DNA from: JAFGRU01 sp016934985
GTDB lineage: Bacteria > Desulfobacterota > Desulfuromonadia > Desulfuromonadales > JAAYDE01
DNA length: 64,000 nt
Direction: 5' to 3'
NCBI GenBank assembly: GCA_963665045.2
Contig: CAXXJQ010000002.1
Coordinates: 62,001-126,000 of the forward strand
A program made the translations under genes and the position numbers. Shown piece after piece: positions 35,698-45,090 of the stretch (its first letter is position 1; the number at the start of each line of letters is the position of its first letter). Below the pieces are notes generated by a model. The model did not search any database. It was not told the DNA's origin and was given only the letters and a program-made list of their open reading frames with translations.

Positions 35698-35725
35698 TTG
35701 TCTCCTTCTTAGAACTCTCTATAAT
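35698..35725 (+). promoter_or_regulatory. candidate sigma-70 promoter of nadE
   Basis: TTGTCT (35698-35703), 16-bp spacer, perfect TATAAT (35720-35725), about 80 bp ahead of nadE. The -10 box is consensus; the -35 matches four of six. Confidence 0.55.
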
Positions 35726-35804
35726 TGAAGCATAGAATCTGTTCACATTGTCTGGTTGATGACCAAAGGATTAAAAAAAGGTATTTTACAGACGGAGTCC
35801 CACC

Positions 35805-37751
35805 ATGACATTAAATCCCTCGGCTTTCGGTTTTCTGCGCATAGCCGTTGCCAGCCCCGAGCTGAAAGTGGGCGACATTACTTTTAACACAAAAAAGATT
35901 TGCCAGGCCATCGACCGGGCCAGGGAGCAGGACTGTTTCTTCATCATCTTTCCTGAACTCTGCGTGACAGCCTACAGCTGCGCAGATCTCTTTATGCAAA
36001 ATCTTCTTCTTGCTGAAACCCGCAAGGCAATTCTGGAGATAGCGGACTACACAGCGGCAAAACAGGCCACCGTCGTTGTCGGCGCCCCTCTTGAGGTGGA
36101 GAACCGGCTTTTCAACTGCGCCCTGTTCATCTCCCGGGGCGAAATCCTCGGCATCGTTCCCAAAACCTACCTGCCCAATACCATGGAGTTCTACGAAGAA
36201 CGCTGGTTCAGCTCCGGCGGTGATATCCTCTCAGCCGAGGCGGACCTGGGAGGGCTCGAAATCCCTTTCGGAGTTGACCTTTTGTTTCAGGCCGAGAACT
36301 GGCCCGAATGCCGTGTCGGCATCGAAATCTGCGAGGACGTCTGGGTCCCCAATCCTCCCAGCGGCCATATGGCCGTTGCCGGAGCCAGCCTGCTGGTCAA
36401 CCTCTCCGCCAGCCCTGAAACCCTGGGCAAAGAGGATTACCGTCGTATGCTCGTCCGTTCCCAGTCAGCCCGCTGCCTGAGCGCCTATGCCTACGCCTCG
36501 GCGGGACCGGGTGAGTCGAGTACGGATCTGGTTTTTTCCGGCCATTCCCTGATCGCCGAAAACGGCGTCATCCTCGCCGAAAGCAACCGTTTTGAATTCG
36601 ATACCCAGTTGGCCATAGCCGACGTCGACATTGAACGCCTGGCTGGTGAACGCCGGCGCAACAACAACTTTGCCACTTTCGAACCGCCTAACCCTTATAA
36701 TATAATCGAGTTTGCACCCCATGAAACCGCTCTTGACTCTTTGTTAAGGCCTCTTTCCCAAACCCCTTTTGTGCCTTCGGAAGAGAAGGAGCGCAGCAGC
36801 CGCTGTCGGGAGATCTTCGCCATCCAGACCACCGGCCTCGCCAAACGACTCCGGCACACCGGTCTCGTTCACTCGGTAATTGGACTATCCGGCGGCATCG
36901 ATTCGACGCTGGCCCTGCTGGTCACGGTCAAAGCTTTCGACCAGATAGGACTGGAACGGAAAAAAATCCTCGCTGTAACCATGCCCGGCTTCGGCACCAC
37001 CCAACGCACCCGCTCCAACGCTGAAAAACTCGCCACAGGCCTCGGCGTCAGCCTCAAAACCATCGATATCAGTCCTGCCACCCTGCAGCATTTCCGCGAC
37101 ATCGATCAACCGCAGGAGTGCCACGATATCACCTTTGAAAACGCCCAGGCGCGGGAGCGGACCCAGATACTCATGGATCTGGCCAACCAGGTCAATGGCC
37201 TGGTTGTCGGCACCGGCGACCTTTCGGAACTGGCTCTCGGCTGGTGCACCTACAACGCCGACCACATGTCCATGTACGGGGTCAATTCCGGGGTCCCCAA
37301 AACCCTGGTGCGCTATCTGGTCGACTGGTGCGCCCAGGCCGAATTCAGTGGGGCAACATCCGCGGTGCTCAAAGACATCTGTGCCACACCGGTTTCACCG
37401 GAACTGCTCCCGGTGGATGAAAACGGTGACACCCCCCAGGAAACCGAGAGGGAGATCGGCCCCTATCTGCTCCACGATTTCTTTCTTTACCATGCCATCC
37501 GACTCAATTTCCGTCCCAATAAAATCCTCCTCCTCGCCCGTCTGGCTTTTGCGGAAGAGTTCAGTGCCAAAGAAATTGTCCGCTGGTTAAAGGTTTTTTA
37601 CCGGCGTTTCTTTAGCCAGCAATTCAAACGCTCATGCCTCCCCGACGGCCCCAAGGTCGGCAGCGTGGTTCTCTCGCCGCGCGGCGACTGGCGCATGCCA
37701 AGCGACGCAAGTGCTGCCCTGTGGCTGCGGGACATGGAAGAGATCGACTAA
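35805..37751 (+). CDS. nadE: glutamine-dependent NAD+ synthetase
   Basis: A 648-residue two-domain enzyme for the last step of NAD synthesis. The N-terminal nitrilase-type glutaminase (residues about 1-290) shows the Glu-Lys-Cys triad in FPELCVTAY, VPKTYLPN and GIEICEDVW. The C-terminal synthetase has the ATP PP-loop LSGGIDSTLALL and GTGDLSELALGW. The length matches the Mycobacterium-type glutamine-using enzyme. It is a single gene between promoter-like sequence and an IS. Confidence 0.95.
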   Translation: MTLNPSAFGFLRIAVASPELKVGDITFNTKKICQAIDRAREQDCFFIIFPELCVTAYSCADLFMQNLLLAETRKAILEIADYTAAKQATVVVGAPLEVENRLFNCALFISRGEILGIVPKTYLPNTMEFYEERWFSSGGDILSAEADLGGLEIPFGVDLLFQAENWPECRVGIEICEDVWVPNPPSGHMAVAGASLLVNLSASPETLGKEDYRRMLVRSQSARCLSAYAYASAGPGESSTDLVFSGHSLIAENGVILAESNRFEFDTQLAIADVDIERLAGERRRNNNFATFEPPNPYNIIEFAPHETALDSLLRPLSQTPFVPSEEKERSSRCREIFAIQTTGLAKRLRHTGLVHSVIGLSGGIDSTLALLVTVKAFDQIGLERKKILAVTMPGFGTTQRTRSNAEKLATGLGVSLKTIDISPATLQHFRDIDQPQECHDITFENAQARERTQILMDLANQVNGLVVGTGDLSELALGWCTYNADHMSMYGVNSGVPKTLVRYLVDWCAQAEFSGATSAVLKDICATPVSPELLPVDENGDTPQETEREIGPYLLHDFFLYHAIRLNFRPNKILLLARLAFAEEFSAKEIVRWLKVFYRRFFSQQFKRSCLPDGPKVGSVVLSPRGDWRMPSDASAALWLRDMEEID

Positions 37752-37846
37752 CCGCATGACCCCCTGAATTATCCATTTTTTGTTTTGATGGTGCGGTTCA
37801 AAAAACTATTTGCCTTGATTTGTCGGGTTGCGTAGACTTTTAACCT

Positions 37847-37916
37847 CCGTGGACAGGTCCCCGCGGCTTTTGGAATGGGAGATGTGAGGCATTGCGCCGA
37901 TAAGTTGAAAAATTTC
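37847..37916 (+). repeat. dispersed repeat, second family, copy 1
   Basis: About 70 bp, including TTGGAATGGGAGATGTGAGG and GATAAGTTGAA, are closely similar to 63288-63350 near gnd. It abuts the IS on the left side. No coding potential. Confidence 0.6.
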
Positions 37917-37929
37917 TGGATGTAATTTA

Positions 37930-39633
37930 GGGCTTCCTGAACAACTCACAACTCATTAAAAAACATAAGAAAAATAGTTTAATTTATGGTAAATTGTGCA
38001 AGGAAAACAAGCTCTTACCCTTTAAACCCTTGCACTTGGTTTTGGAACTATGTACCGAAAAACACCTGACAACCAACTCGCCTTCGAAGACTTTTATCTG
38101 CCTTTCGGCGGCAAGCTCAGAAGCAATAACCGCTGGGTACTTTTGGCCCGCATGGTCCCCTGGAAAACCGTCGAAGCCTTCTATGAAAAGCAGTTTTCCG
38201 AGAGCGGCCAGGGACCGCCCGCCAAGTCAGCGCGGGTAGCCCTTGGAGCTCTCATTATTAAAGAACGTCTCGGCATAAGCGACGAAGAGGCTGTGGAGCA
38301 GATCCGCGAAAACCCGTATCTGCAATACTTTCTCGGGTTTCACGAGTTTCGTGACGAAGCCCCTTTTGACCCTTCCATGTTCGTCCATTTCCGCCAGCGC
38401 TTCAGCCTGGAGCAACTCAACCGGATTAATGAGGAAATCATTCAAGCCGAACGAAGTGAGGAAAAGAAAAAGGAGACGTCCTCTCCCCCTGACGATGAGG
38501 ATTCGGACAACAACACCCCACCCACCGATGGCAACAAGGGCAAATTGGTCGTCGATGCGACCTGCACTCCCGCCGATATCCGTTATCCTACCGATATCAG
38601 CCTCGTCAACGAAGCCCGGGAAAAAAGCGAGCGGATCATCGATATCCTTTTCGAGCCTCTGAAAGGCCAGGCCAAGAAGCCCCGCACCTACCGGCAGAAA
38701 GCGCGGCGTCTGTTTTTGAAGTACAGCAAAAGCCGTAAACCCTCGGCGGGTAAGATCCGTAAGGCTTTGGGACAGCAACTGCGCTTTTTAAAGCGCAACC
38801 TGACTATCATTGAACGGCTTGTCGACCGATCCTCCCTTACCCGGCTCAGTCCCCGTCAATACCGCGACCTGTTGGTTATTCAAGAGCTTTACCGCCAGCA
38901 GCAGTGGATGTACGACCAGCGCTGTCACCGCATCAGTGACCGCATCGTCAGCATCAGCCAGCCCCATGTTCGTCCCATCGTTCGCGGCAAGGTTTCCGCT
39001 GCCACCGAATTCGGGGCCAAACTCTCGGCCAGCCTGGTCAACGGCATGGCTTTTTTGGACCGTCTGGACTGGGGACAACTTCAACGAGTCTACGGATCTG
39101 ATCGGGCAGATCGAAGCCTACAAGCGCCGATTCGGCTACTATCCGGAATCGGTTCATTGCGACCAGATCTACCGAAGCCAGGAAAACCGGAAATTCTGTA
39201 AAACGCATGGCATCCGGCTGTCCGGACCACCCCTTGGCCGGCCCTCCCAGGAAAACGGCAGAGAACGCGGAAGAATTCCGGGAAAAAAAGCAGCAGCAAC
39301 GCCAGGATGAACTTGACCGCATTCCCATCGAAGGAAAATTCGGGCAAGGGAAACGCCGTTTCAGTCTCGGCCGGGTCATGGCCAAACTGAGTGGAACCAG
39401 CGTCACCGCCATAGCCGTAACCTTTATCGTTATGAATCTGGAAAAGTGGCTGCAAAAGCTGCTTTTATGGCTTTTTTTCACCCATCAACGGTTCCAAAGT
39501 CCGATGCTGAAGCTTTATTGGCGATTACAGAGGCAGTGAGCCGTTCAATGCTCTTTTACTGCCCACGGTACCCAATTGTGAAAGAACTGGAATAAAAACC
39601 TTTTGGCTCTGAAAATAGTTTTTCAGGAATCCC
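37930..39633 (+). mobile_element. IS5-family-like insertion sequence, intact ends, 7-bp target duplication
   Basis: Terminal inverted repeats: left GGGCTTCCTGAACAACT (37930-37946) and right end, read in reverse complement from 39633, GGGATTCCTGAAAAACT. The element is flanked directly by TAATTTA on both sides (37923-37929 and 39634-39640). About 1.7 kb with one transposase gene that is now frameshifted twice. The duplication shows insertion by transposition and little decay of the ends. Confidence 0.85.
38050..39539 (+). pseudogene. IS5-family-like transposase, broken by two frameshifts
   Basis: DDE transposase. The first frame (to about 39070) has the N-terminal domain (FEDFYLPFGGKL, ALIIKERLGISDEEAVEQI) and first catalytic region KLVVDATCTPADI. 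A +1 shift at the GGGG run 39071-39074 moves to the frame holding STDLIGQIEAYKRRFGYYP and VHCDQIYRSQENR. A second +1 shift near 39245 (CCCTCCC) leads to the third frame with EFREKKQQQRQDELDRIPIE, GKFGQGKRRFSL and TAIAVTFIVMNLEKW. The pieces together make a full-length enzyme, so it is a recent loss or sequencing artefact. Confidence 0.85.
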
Positions 39634-39662
39634 TAATTTATGCCCCGCCGAGAAGGCTTTAA

Positions 39663-40694
39663 ATGAAACTGATTAAGAGGATTTTCCCAATCGGGCTGCT
39701 GTTGTGGCTGTCGGTGCTGATGGCGGGATGCAATTCGGGGACGCCACCCAAGGAAGTCGTTGTCTACACCTCTGTGGACCGCCACCATGCCGAACCGGTT
39801 TTGAATACCTTTGAAAAGCTGAGCGGTATTCGCGTCCAGGCAGTATACGATGTGGAGGCGACCAAAACCACCGGTTTGGTCAATCGTCTTCTGGCCGAAA
39901 AGGGCCATCCCCGTGCCGATGTTTTCTGGAACGGAGAATTTGTTCAAACCCTGTTTTTGAAAGAAAAGGGCATTCTTGCAGCTTATGCCCCGCCTCCGGC
40001 CCGTGGTCTACATGCGGCATATCAGGACACGGAACACTTTTGGAATGCTGCCGGCGGGCGAGCCAGAACTTTGCTGGTCAACACCGATCTAGTGACCCCG
40101 GAGGACTTCCCATCCGGTATCCAGGATCTGTTCGACCCCCGCTGGCCTGCCAAAAGGGTGGGACTCGCCTACCCGCTATTCGGGACCACGGCCACCCATG
40201 CCGCGGCTCTTTATGCCCTTTGGGGCGAGAAGAAAGGAAGGGCTTTTTTTCAGCACCTGCAACAGCGAGGTCTGCTGGTGGTTGACGGAAATTCAGTGGT
40301 ACGCGATATGGTGGCCGATGGCCGGCTTATGTGGGGGCTGACGGACACGGATGACGCCATTGGAGCTGTCGAAAAAAGGTTCCCGGTAAAAATCATTCTC
40401 CCCGACCAGGGGGCCGATGACGTGGGAACTCTGGTTATTCCCTACACCGTGGCGCTGGTCGCGGGAGGACCTCACCCGCAAATGGGCAAGAAACTGATCG
40501 ATTTTCTCCTTGGGGAAGAGGCTGAAGCGATGCTGGCGGACTCGGGTTTTTGTCAGATCCGTACTTACGGCACTGATAAATCAAAAGGGATCTATGCCGA
40601 AAGAGACCTTAAAATTATGGCCCCCTCCTTTGAACAGGTTCGCGCCCAGCTCGAGGCGGCAAAAAAAGACCTGCGAGAAATCTTCCTGCGCTGA
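39663..40694 (+). CDS. ABC transporter substrate-binding lipoprotein, iron(III)-type
   Basis: A 343-residue periplasmic lipoprotein. N-terminal signal ends in the lipobox LMAGC (Cys about residue 21). The mature protein is a Fbp/FutA-like clamshell: VVVYTSVDRHHAEPVLNTFE, DVEATKTTGLVNRLL, DVFWNGEFVQTLFL, GGRARTLLVNTDLV. Followed by two permeases and an ATPase in one operon. The ligand is likely ferric iron, but related proteins bind other small anions or sugars. ATG 39663 starts the signal peptide; 26 bp separate it from the first permease. Confidence 0.85.
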   Translation: MKLIKRIFPIGLLLWLSVLMAGCNSGTPPKEVVVYTSVDRHHAEPVLNTFEKLSGIRVQAVYDVEATKTTGLVNRLLAEKGHPRADVFWNGEFVQTLFLKEKGILAAYAPPPARGLHAAYQDTEHFWNAAGGRARTLLVNTDLVTPEDFPSGIQDLFDPRWPAKRVGLAYPLFGTTATHAAALYALWGEKKGRAFFQHLQQRGLLVVDGNSVVRDMVADGRLMWGLTDTDDAIGAVEKRFPVKIILPDQGADDVGTLVIPYTVALVAGGPHPQMGKKLIDFLLGEEAEAMLADSGFCQIRTYGTDKSKGIYAERDLKIMAPSFEQVRAQLEAAKKDLREIFLR

Positions 40695-40720
40695 GGAGCA
40701 CAAACGTCTGGCGAGCGGAT

Positions 40721-41557
40721 ATGTCGGTAAGATTAAATATACGTCTGATCGGTGCCGGGGTTTTTCTGACCGTGGTCTATCTGCCGGTGCTGGTATTGAC
40801 GGCCAATGCCGTCCTTGACGGGGAGGTTTTCGCCCTGATCGTTCCCATGGGACGCCGGGCAGACCTGCTGCTGAAAAGTGTGGCCCTGGCATTTTTGACA
40901 GCTTCGCTGGGCACGGCTTTAAGCACCTTGATTGCCGTGGTTTTGCGGGGCAACTGCACACCGGGAAAGTTTTCACCGGCCTATCTCTTCCCGGCCATGA
41001 TTCTGGTTCCCCCATATATCCACAGTATGGGCTGGTCCGAGTTTTTCCATCAACTTAGCACTGGTTTTTCCCTGCCTGCCATTTTCGGTTTTCCTGCCGC
41101 CCTTTGGGTGCAAACCCTTTATCTGCTGCCGGCCGGCGTAGGCATTGTGTTGCTCGGCCTGGCTTCTCTGGAGGGACGCCAGATTGAAGCGGCGCTGCTT
41201 TTTTCGTCTCCGCGAAAGGTCTGGCTGCGAATAGTAATGCCCCAACTGCGACCGGCCCTGGTGGCCTGCACTGGGGCACTGTTTGTCCTGTCGCTGATTG
41301 ACTATGCCATTCCCTCCCTGTTTCAGGTCAATACTTATGCCATGGAAATCTTTGCTGATTTCAGTGCCTCCCATTCCCCGTGGAGAACCTTTCTGATGTC
41401 GGTTCCCCTGTTGATCACCACAACTGCAGCACTGACAATCATGCATAGCGGATTAAAATCGATTTTCCTGCGTCCTTCCCGTGAAGACTTCCAGGGGATG
41501 CAACTGCCACCCTGGCCGTCCTCCTGGACAGCGCTTAAAATAGGGGCTGGGGGTTGA
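40721..41557 (+). CDS. ABC transporter permease, first half-type subunit
   Basis: A 278-residue membrane protein with about six helices and an EAA-like cytoplasmic loop (LEGRQIEAALLFSSPRKVW). It corresponds to the N-terminal half of the two-module FbpB-type permease, with the second half in the next gene. Its TGA overlaps the next ATG (TGATG). Normal FbpB-like proteins are single chains, so this is a split version. No strong ribosome site is seen. Confidence 0.82.
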   Translation: MSVRLNIRLIGAGVFLTVVYLPVLVLTANAVLDGEVFALIVPMGRRADLLLKSVALAFLTASLGTALSTLIAVVLRGNCTPGKFSPAYLFPAMILVPPYIHSMGWSEFFHQLSTGFSLPAIFGFPAALWVQTLYLLPAGVGIVLLGLASLEGRQIEAALLFSSPRKVWLRIVMPQLRPALVACTGALFVLSLIDYAIPSLFQVNTYAMEIFADFSASHSPWRTFLMSVPLLITTTAALTIMHSGLKSIFLRPSREDFQGMQLPPWPSSWTALKIGAGG

Positions 41558-42285
41558 TGGCACTGCAGATAGCCGTGCCGTTATGGGTGCTTTTAGCCAA
41601 AACCGGCAGTGTCACATCTCTGTTTGCTGCACTCCGGGAATCGACAGGGGAATTGGGCTACTCCCTTGTGGTAGCTCTGGCTGCCGTTTTTCTGACCATC
41701 CTGCCAGCTCTTGCTGCCGCTTCCTGCCTGGTCGGCCGAGATGGAGGAAACAAACTGTGGTGGCCCATTCTGTTGTTCCCCCTGGCAATTCCGGCGCCTC
41801 TGACCGGGGTCGGCCTCATTGTTCTGTTCAACCAGACGGCCCTGGGCCAAACCTCCCTGATGCCGGTATTGGCCTCTACGGTACGCTTTCTTCCCCTGGC
41901 CGCCCTGGTTCTGGCGGGCTTTCTCGCGAGCATTAATCCTCTCCATCTGGAAGCCGGAAAGATTTTTGCGGTTTCGCAATCACACTACTTTTTCAACATA
42001 TTTTTCCCCCTGGCGGGGGGTGCTATAGTATGTGCGGGAGCACTGGTATTCACCCTGAGCCTGGGTGAGCTGGGAGCGACCCTTCTGGTGGCACCGGCCG
42101 GGAAGGGAACCCTGACCATGAAAATCTACAATTACCTGCACTACGGAGCGACAGAGGCAGTGGGCGGTCTTTGTCTGACAATGCTGCTTCTGGTCCTGGC
42201 AACCCTTGTCGTCGGGTTGGCCTGGTGGCCCAGAGGTGGAGGTTCTTTTTTGCGAGGGTGGGGATGCTGGAAATCCAAAAAATAA
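41557..42285 (+). CDS. ABC transporter permease, second half-type subunit
   Basis: A 242-residue membrane protein with about six helices and its own EAA-type loop (HLEAGKIFAVSQSHYFFNIF). It starts at ATG 41557 over the preceding stop codon; a TTG at 41554 is also in frame. It overlaps the ATPase gene by 22 nt. Together the two halves form the transmembrane channel. Confidence 0.82.
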   Translation: MALQIAVPLWVLLAKTGSVTSLFAALRESTGELGYSLVVALAAVFLTILPALAAASCLVGRDGGNKLWWPILLFPLAIPAPLTGVGLIVLFNQTALGQTSLMPVLASTVRFLPLAALVLAGFLASINPLHLEAGKIFAVSQSHYFFNIFFPLAGGAIVCAGALVFTLSLGELGATLLVAPAGKGTLTMKIYNYLHYGATEAVGGLCLTMLLLVLATLVVGLAWWPRGGGSFLRGWGCWKSKK

Positions 42286-42917
42286 GCAAAACTTTCGGTT
42301 CCAAAAAAGTCCTGGACAATGTCTCCCTCGTGGTGCCCTCGGGGCACTGGCAGGTTCTGTTCGGCCCCTCGGGATGCGGCAAGACCACTTTGCTGCGCCT
42401 GATCGCCGGTCTTGAACAACCCGACGCCGGGGTCATCCGCCTGGGCGAGAGAAAGGTGAGCGACTCTGCTTCGATGATCCCTCCCTGGCAGCGTGAAGTC
42501 GGTCTGGTATTCCAAAGTCCGGCCCTTTGGCCTCACATGACGGTACACAGAAACATTCTTTTTGCAGCGAAAAAAGTGCGGGAATCTCTGGTTAAGGAAA
42601 TCATGGAACAAGCGGGGCTGGAACATCTGGCCGGATTTTTTCCGGAACAGCTTTCCGGTGGTGAAGCCCGCCGGGTTGCCCTGGCGCGGGCACTGGCGGC
42701 ATCGCCCCGTTACCTTCTCATGGACGAGCCCCTGACCAACCTGGATGGACGGGCCTGTGCGGAACTGCTCGATCTTATCAAGACGATGGTGAGCCGTTGC
42801 GGCTCCACGCTGATCTATGTCACTCACGATCGTCGGGAAGCGGAAGCACTTGGGGCGCCGATTGAATTTATGGAAAAAGGACGGATACTGGAGACATCAA
42901 ACTCAACCACCGGGTGA
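42264..42917 (+). CDS. ABC transporter ATPase, iron/molybdate/sulfate-type importer
   Basis: A 217-residue ATPase. Walker A GPSGCGKTTLL, Q-loop VGLVFQSPALWPH, signature LSGGEARRVALARAL, Walker B YLLMDEPL, H-loop VTHDRREA. It lacks the C-terminal TOBE regulatory domain found in longer FbpC/ModC relatives. ATG 42264 lies inside the permease end, with GAGGGTGG before it. It completes the operon. Confidence 0.9.
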   Translation: MLEIQKISKTFGSKKVLDNVSLVVPSGHWQVLFGPSGCGKTTLLRLIAGLEQPDAGVIRLGERKVSDSASMIPPWQREVGLVFQSPALWPHMTVHRNILFAAKKVRESLVKEIMEQAGLEHLAGFFPEQLSGGEARRVALARALAASPRYLLMDEPLTNLDGRACAELLDLIKTMVSRCGSTLIYVTHDRREAEALGAPIEFMEKGRILETSNSTTG

Positions 42918-42978
42918 AAAATCGTGTTCGTTCAGCCTTGCGCTGAATATTAACGAAAAAACAAGGGAGGCAATTTAA

Positions 42979-43377
42979 ATGGGACTGGGAGGGGTATTGG
43001 CAGGATTGTTGTTTCTCGTCGGTTATTATTTTCTGGCTTTTGTACTTCCCAAGCGGGCGGCGAAAAGGAAACAGAAAAAATTCGTTGCCGGTCTGGTTGC
43101 AGGTGACCGGGTTCTGACCACGGCCGGCATCGCCGGGACCATATTCAAAAAGGGCGAAACCTTAAGTCTGGTTGAAATCGCTCCGAATGTGCGGGTCGAA
43201 GTCCTCAACGAAAAAATCGACAGAAAACTCCAGGAAGCGTCCGGCAGGGTGGTTGCTCAACAACCCTCAGCCCCGCCTTCCCATTCCGCAGAAATGCGCC
43301 TCTGCCCCCGCTGCCAGGCACCGCGGCACCCCGATGACCGCTTTTGCGATAACTGCGGAAATGAACTTGCTCATTAA
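42979..43377 (+). CDS. YajC-like membrane protein with C-terminal zinc ribbon
   Basis: A 132-residue fusion. Residues 5-24 are a single membrane helix; 25-95 match the YajC domain (GDRVLTTAGIAGTIFKKGE, LVEIAPNVRVEVLNEKI), normally part of the Sec translocase accessory complex. The tail has a zinc ribbon with C109, C112, C123 and C126 (LCPRCQAPRHPDDRFCDNCG). The secD/secF genes normally beside yajC are absent here. It faces, tail to tail, a double zinc-ribbon protein gene, which is unusual. AGGGAGG ribosome site before ATG 42979. Confidence 0.75.
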   Translation: MGLGGVLAGLLFLVGYYFLAFVLPKRAAKRKQKKFVAGLVAGDRVLTTAGIAGTIFKKGETLSLVEIAPNVRVEVLNEKIDRKLQEASGRVVAQQPSAPPSHSAEMRLCPRCQAPRHPDDRFCDNCGNELAH

Positions 43378-43382
43378 CCCGG

Positions 43383-43590
43383 ACTATTCATACAAACTTT
43401 TGCTGCAACCGACAATTGCACGCCATCTCAATCCGCGCTCGATCTTTGCTCCTCGACGTACTGTAAGTACGCCCGCAGCCTGTCCGCCGCACAGCTATGG
43501 CAGGGGGGAGCAATTCGCTGTGCTTGCCTTGATCTGACGCACACTCAACGGTTTCGCGACAAAGCATCATGAATAAGCCAGGTTGAGAAA
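43383..43590 (+). repeat. dispersed repeat, third family, long copy
   Basis: Begins right after the YajC-type gene. Its first 55 bp are similar to 52750-52806 (shared core ACTTTTGCTGCAAC and GCCATCTCAA). It carries a perfect hairpin CGTACT-GTA-AGTACG (43457-43471). A short open frame on the other strand is an artefact of the repeat. Confidence 0.55.
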
Positions 43591-43604
43591 AACGGGTAAA
43601 CTTC

Positions 43605-45050
43605 TCAGAACAGATCCCCGAGGAGATCTTCAATCAACTCGAGGATATCCGCACCCAACACCAGACCCACTGCGACAATCACCAGAAACCCCATAAACAG
43701 CAGCAATTTCTTTCGGCCTTTTTCTTTTTTGACGGGTTGTGACGCCTTATTCGCAACAACCTTTTTCTGTTTTTCCGCTTTTTTATGTTCCTTGGCTTTG
43801 CCCAAAAAAAGATGAGAGCGGTCCTTTTTGCTTTTGGGTGGCGGCTCAACCTCTTCGGAGCCAGTGAGGGATGCTCCACAACTGCTGCAAAAAGCGGCGC
43901 CAGGCCGGAGGATTGCCTGACATTCAGGACAGGTGGGCGTTGAGGGAGAAGGTTGTGGGGCGACAGCAGTGCCGCAAAGGTTGCAGAAAGCGTCCCCTTG
44001 GGACAGAAGCGCTCCACAGGAACGGCAGGAAATTTCCTTTTCAGTCGGGGGCTTTGAAGGCCTGCCATTGGGTGCTGGGGCCGTTGAGGCCTTAAGGCTT
44101 TCGGGAGGCGGCGTCTGGTTCAGCAGTTCACCGAGACGCTTGAGCAGGTCCGCACCGGTAACGGAATCAAGTTGCGCCCGCGGCCTTGACTCCGCAAGGC
44201 CAGCAAAGTCGATCACCCACAGGGGACCATCCCCGCGAACAACCGAGGTGTAGCGGTTATAGGAACTGCAGTCCTTGTCTCCGAAAAAAGAGGAGATGAT
44301 GCTGCATGCCGGAAGAGGGTTTTTCAGGTGTGCCGCAAATTGCTGAAGCTGTGGGGTCGGTTGCCAATGGCCGCTGGCGCCGGCTGTCAGCAAGCCGGCC
44401 TTTTCCAGGGACGTGGCCCCTTCCTCAACAGATCCCCCCTCCAGACCGAATCCGGCCGGGGCCAGAGCACGCAGCAGGGTTACCAGCCAGCGCGCATCCT
44501 CACATTCGAAACCGTATTGAAACTGCTCCCGAATGTCCTCAAGGGTCAGGTCAAGCTCGATGCGCGTCGCCCTTTTCAAGAGCGAAGCGAACAACAGCGC
44601 CCGCAATGTATCGACAGCCGCCGCCCATGCGGCAAGAGCCGCCGGGGAAAGTTCGGCCGTAAATGGGGAGGCCTCAACCGGGGAGATACTCCACAGCGAG
44701 GAAGCCACCGTGTTGAGGATACTGGCGGCATTCCAGCCGCGTGACAGGCGCAGTTGATCCTCTTCCAACCAGCATCCGATAAAATCATCGGTAAAGTTTG
44801 CGCTTCGGTAAAAAAGGCGCACAGAACTCAGTTCCGGCGTGGGGACGATGACCCGCACCTCTTGGGCGGGCGCCGCCAGGATCCCCAGAATTTTCTTCCA
44901 CGAATCATCCGGCAGTGCGGGAGTTGTTCCGCTTGCAGGGATCTGCATCAGGCCCGCAAGCGGGGAATGTAGGGCCGGCTCGACAGCTGATGCCTCGACC
45001 AGCAAACGGACTTCACTCCGCTTCAACAGCAGTTCCTGGTTGGTATCCAT
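43605..45050 (-). CDS. double zinc-ribbon, tail-anchored membrane protein of unknown function
   Basis: A 481-residue protein. Residues 1-315 form a novel-looking region with no recognised domain (a mix of helices; MDTNQELLLKRSEVRLLVEA start). Two zinc ribbons follow: C342-C345-C356-C359 and C374-C377-C388-C391. Then a highly basic linker rich in Lys and a single membrane helix at about 450-466, ending in a short acidic tail. The topology suggests cytoplasmic domains anchored to the membrane. It is the last of three minus-strand genes; only 40 bp separate it from the papain-domain gene. ATG 45050 has AAGGA upstream; 19 further codons are open. Confidence 0.7.
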   Translation of the reverse strand: MDTNQELLLKRSEVRLLVEASAVEPALHSPLAGLMQIPASGTTPALPDDSWKKILGILAAPAQEVRVIVPTPELSSVRLFYRSANFTDDFIGCWLEEDQLRLSRGWNAASILNTVASSLWSISPVEASPFTAELSPAALAAWAAAVDTLRALLFASLLKRATRIELDLTLEDIREQFQYGFECEDARWLVTLLRALAPAGFGLEGGSVEEGATSLEKAGLLTAGASGHWQPTPQLQQFAAHLKNPLPACSIISSFFGDKDCSSYNRYTSVVRGDGPLWVIDFAGLAESRPRAQLDSVTGADLLKRLGELLNQTPPPESLKASTAPAPNGRPSKPPTEKEISCRSCGALLSQGDAFCNLCGTAVAPQPSPSTPTCPECQAILRPGAAFCSSCGASLTGSEEVEPPPKSKKDRSHLFLGKAKEHKKAEKQKKVVANKASQPVKKEKGRKKLLLFMGFLVIVAVGLVLGADILELIEDLLGDLF

Positions 45051-45090
45051 ATCTCTTTTCCTTGGCTTGGGAAGAGTCCCGCTGTCCGGG

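Noticed and set aside
43388..43633. 81-codon minus-strand frame
   Set aside because: Lies in the third repeat family and overlaps the end of the zinc-ribbon gene.
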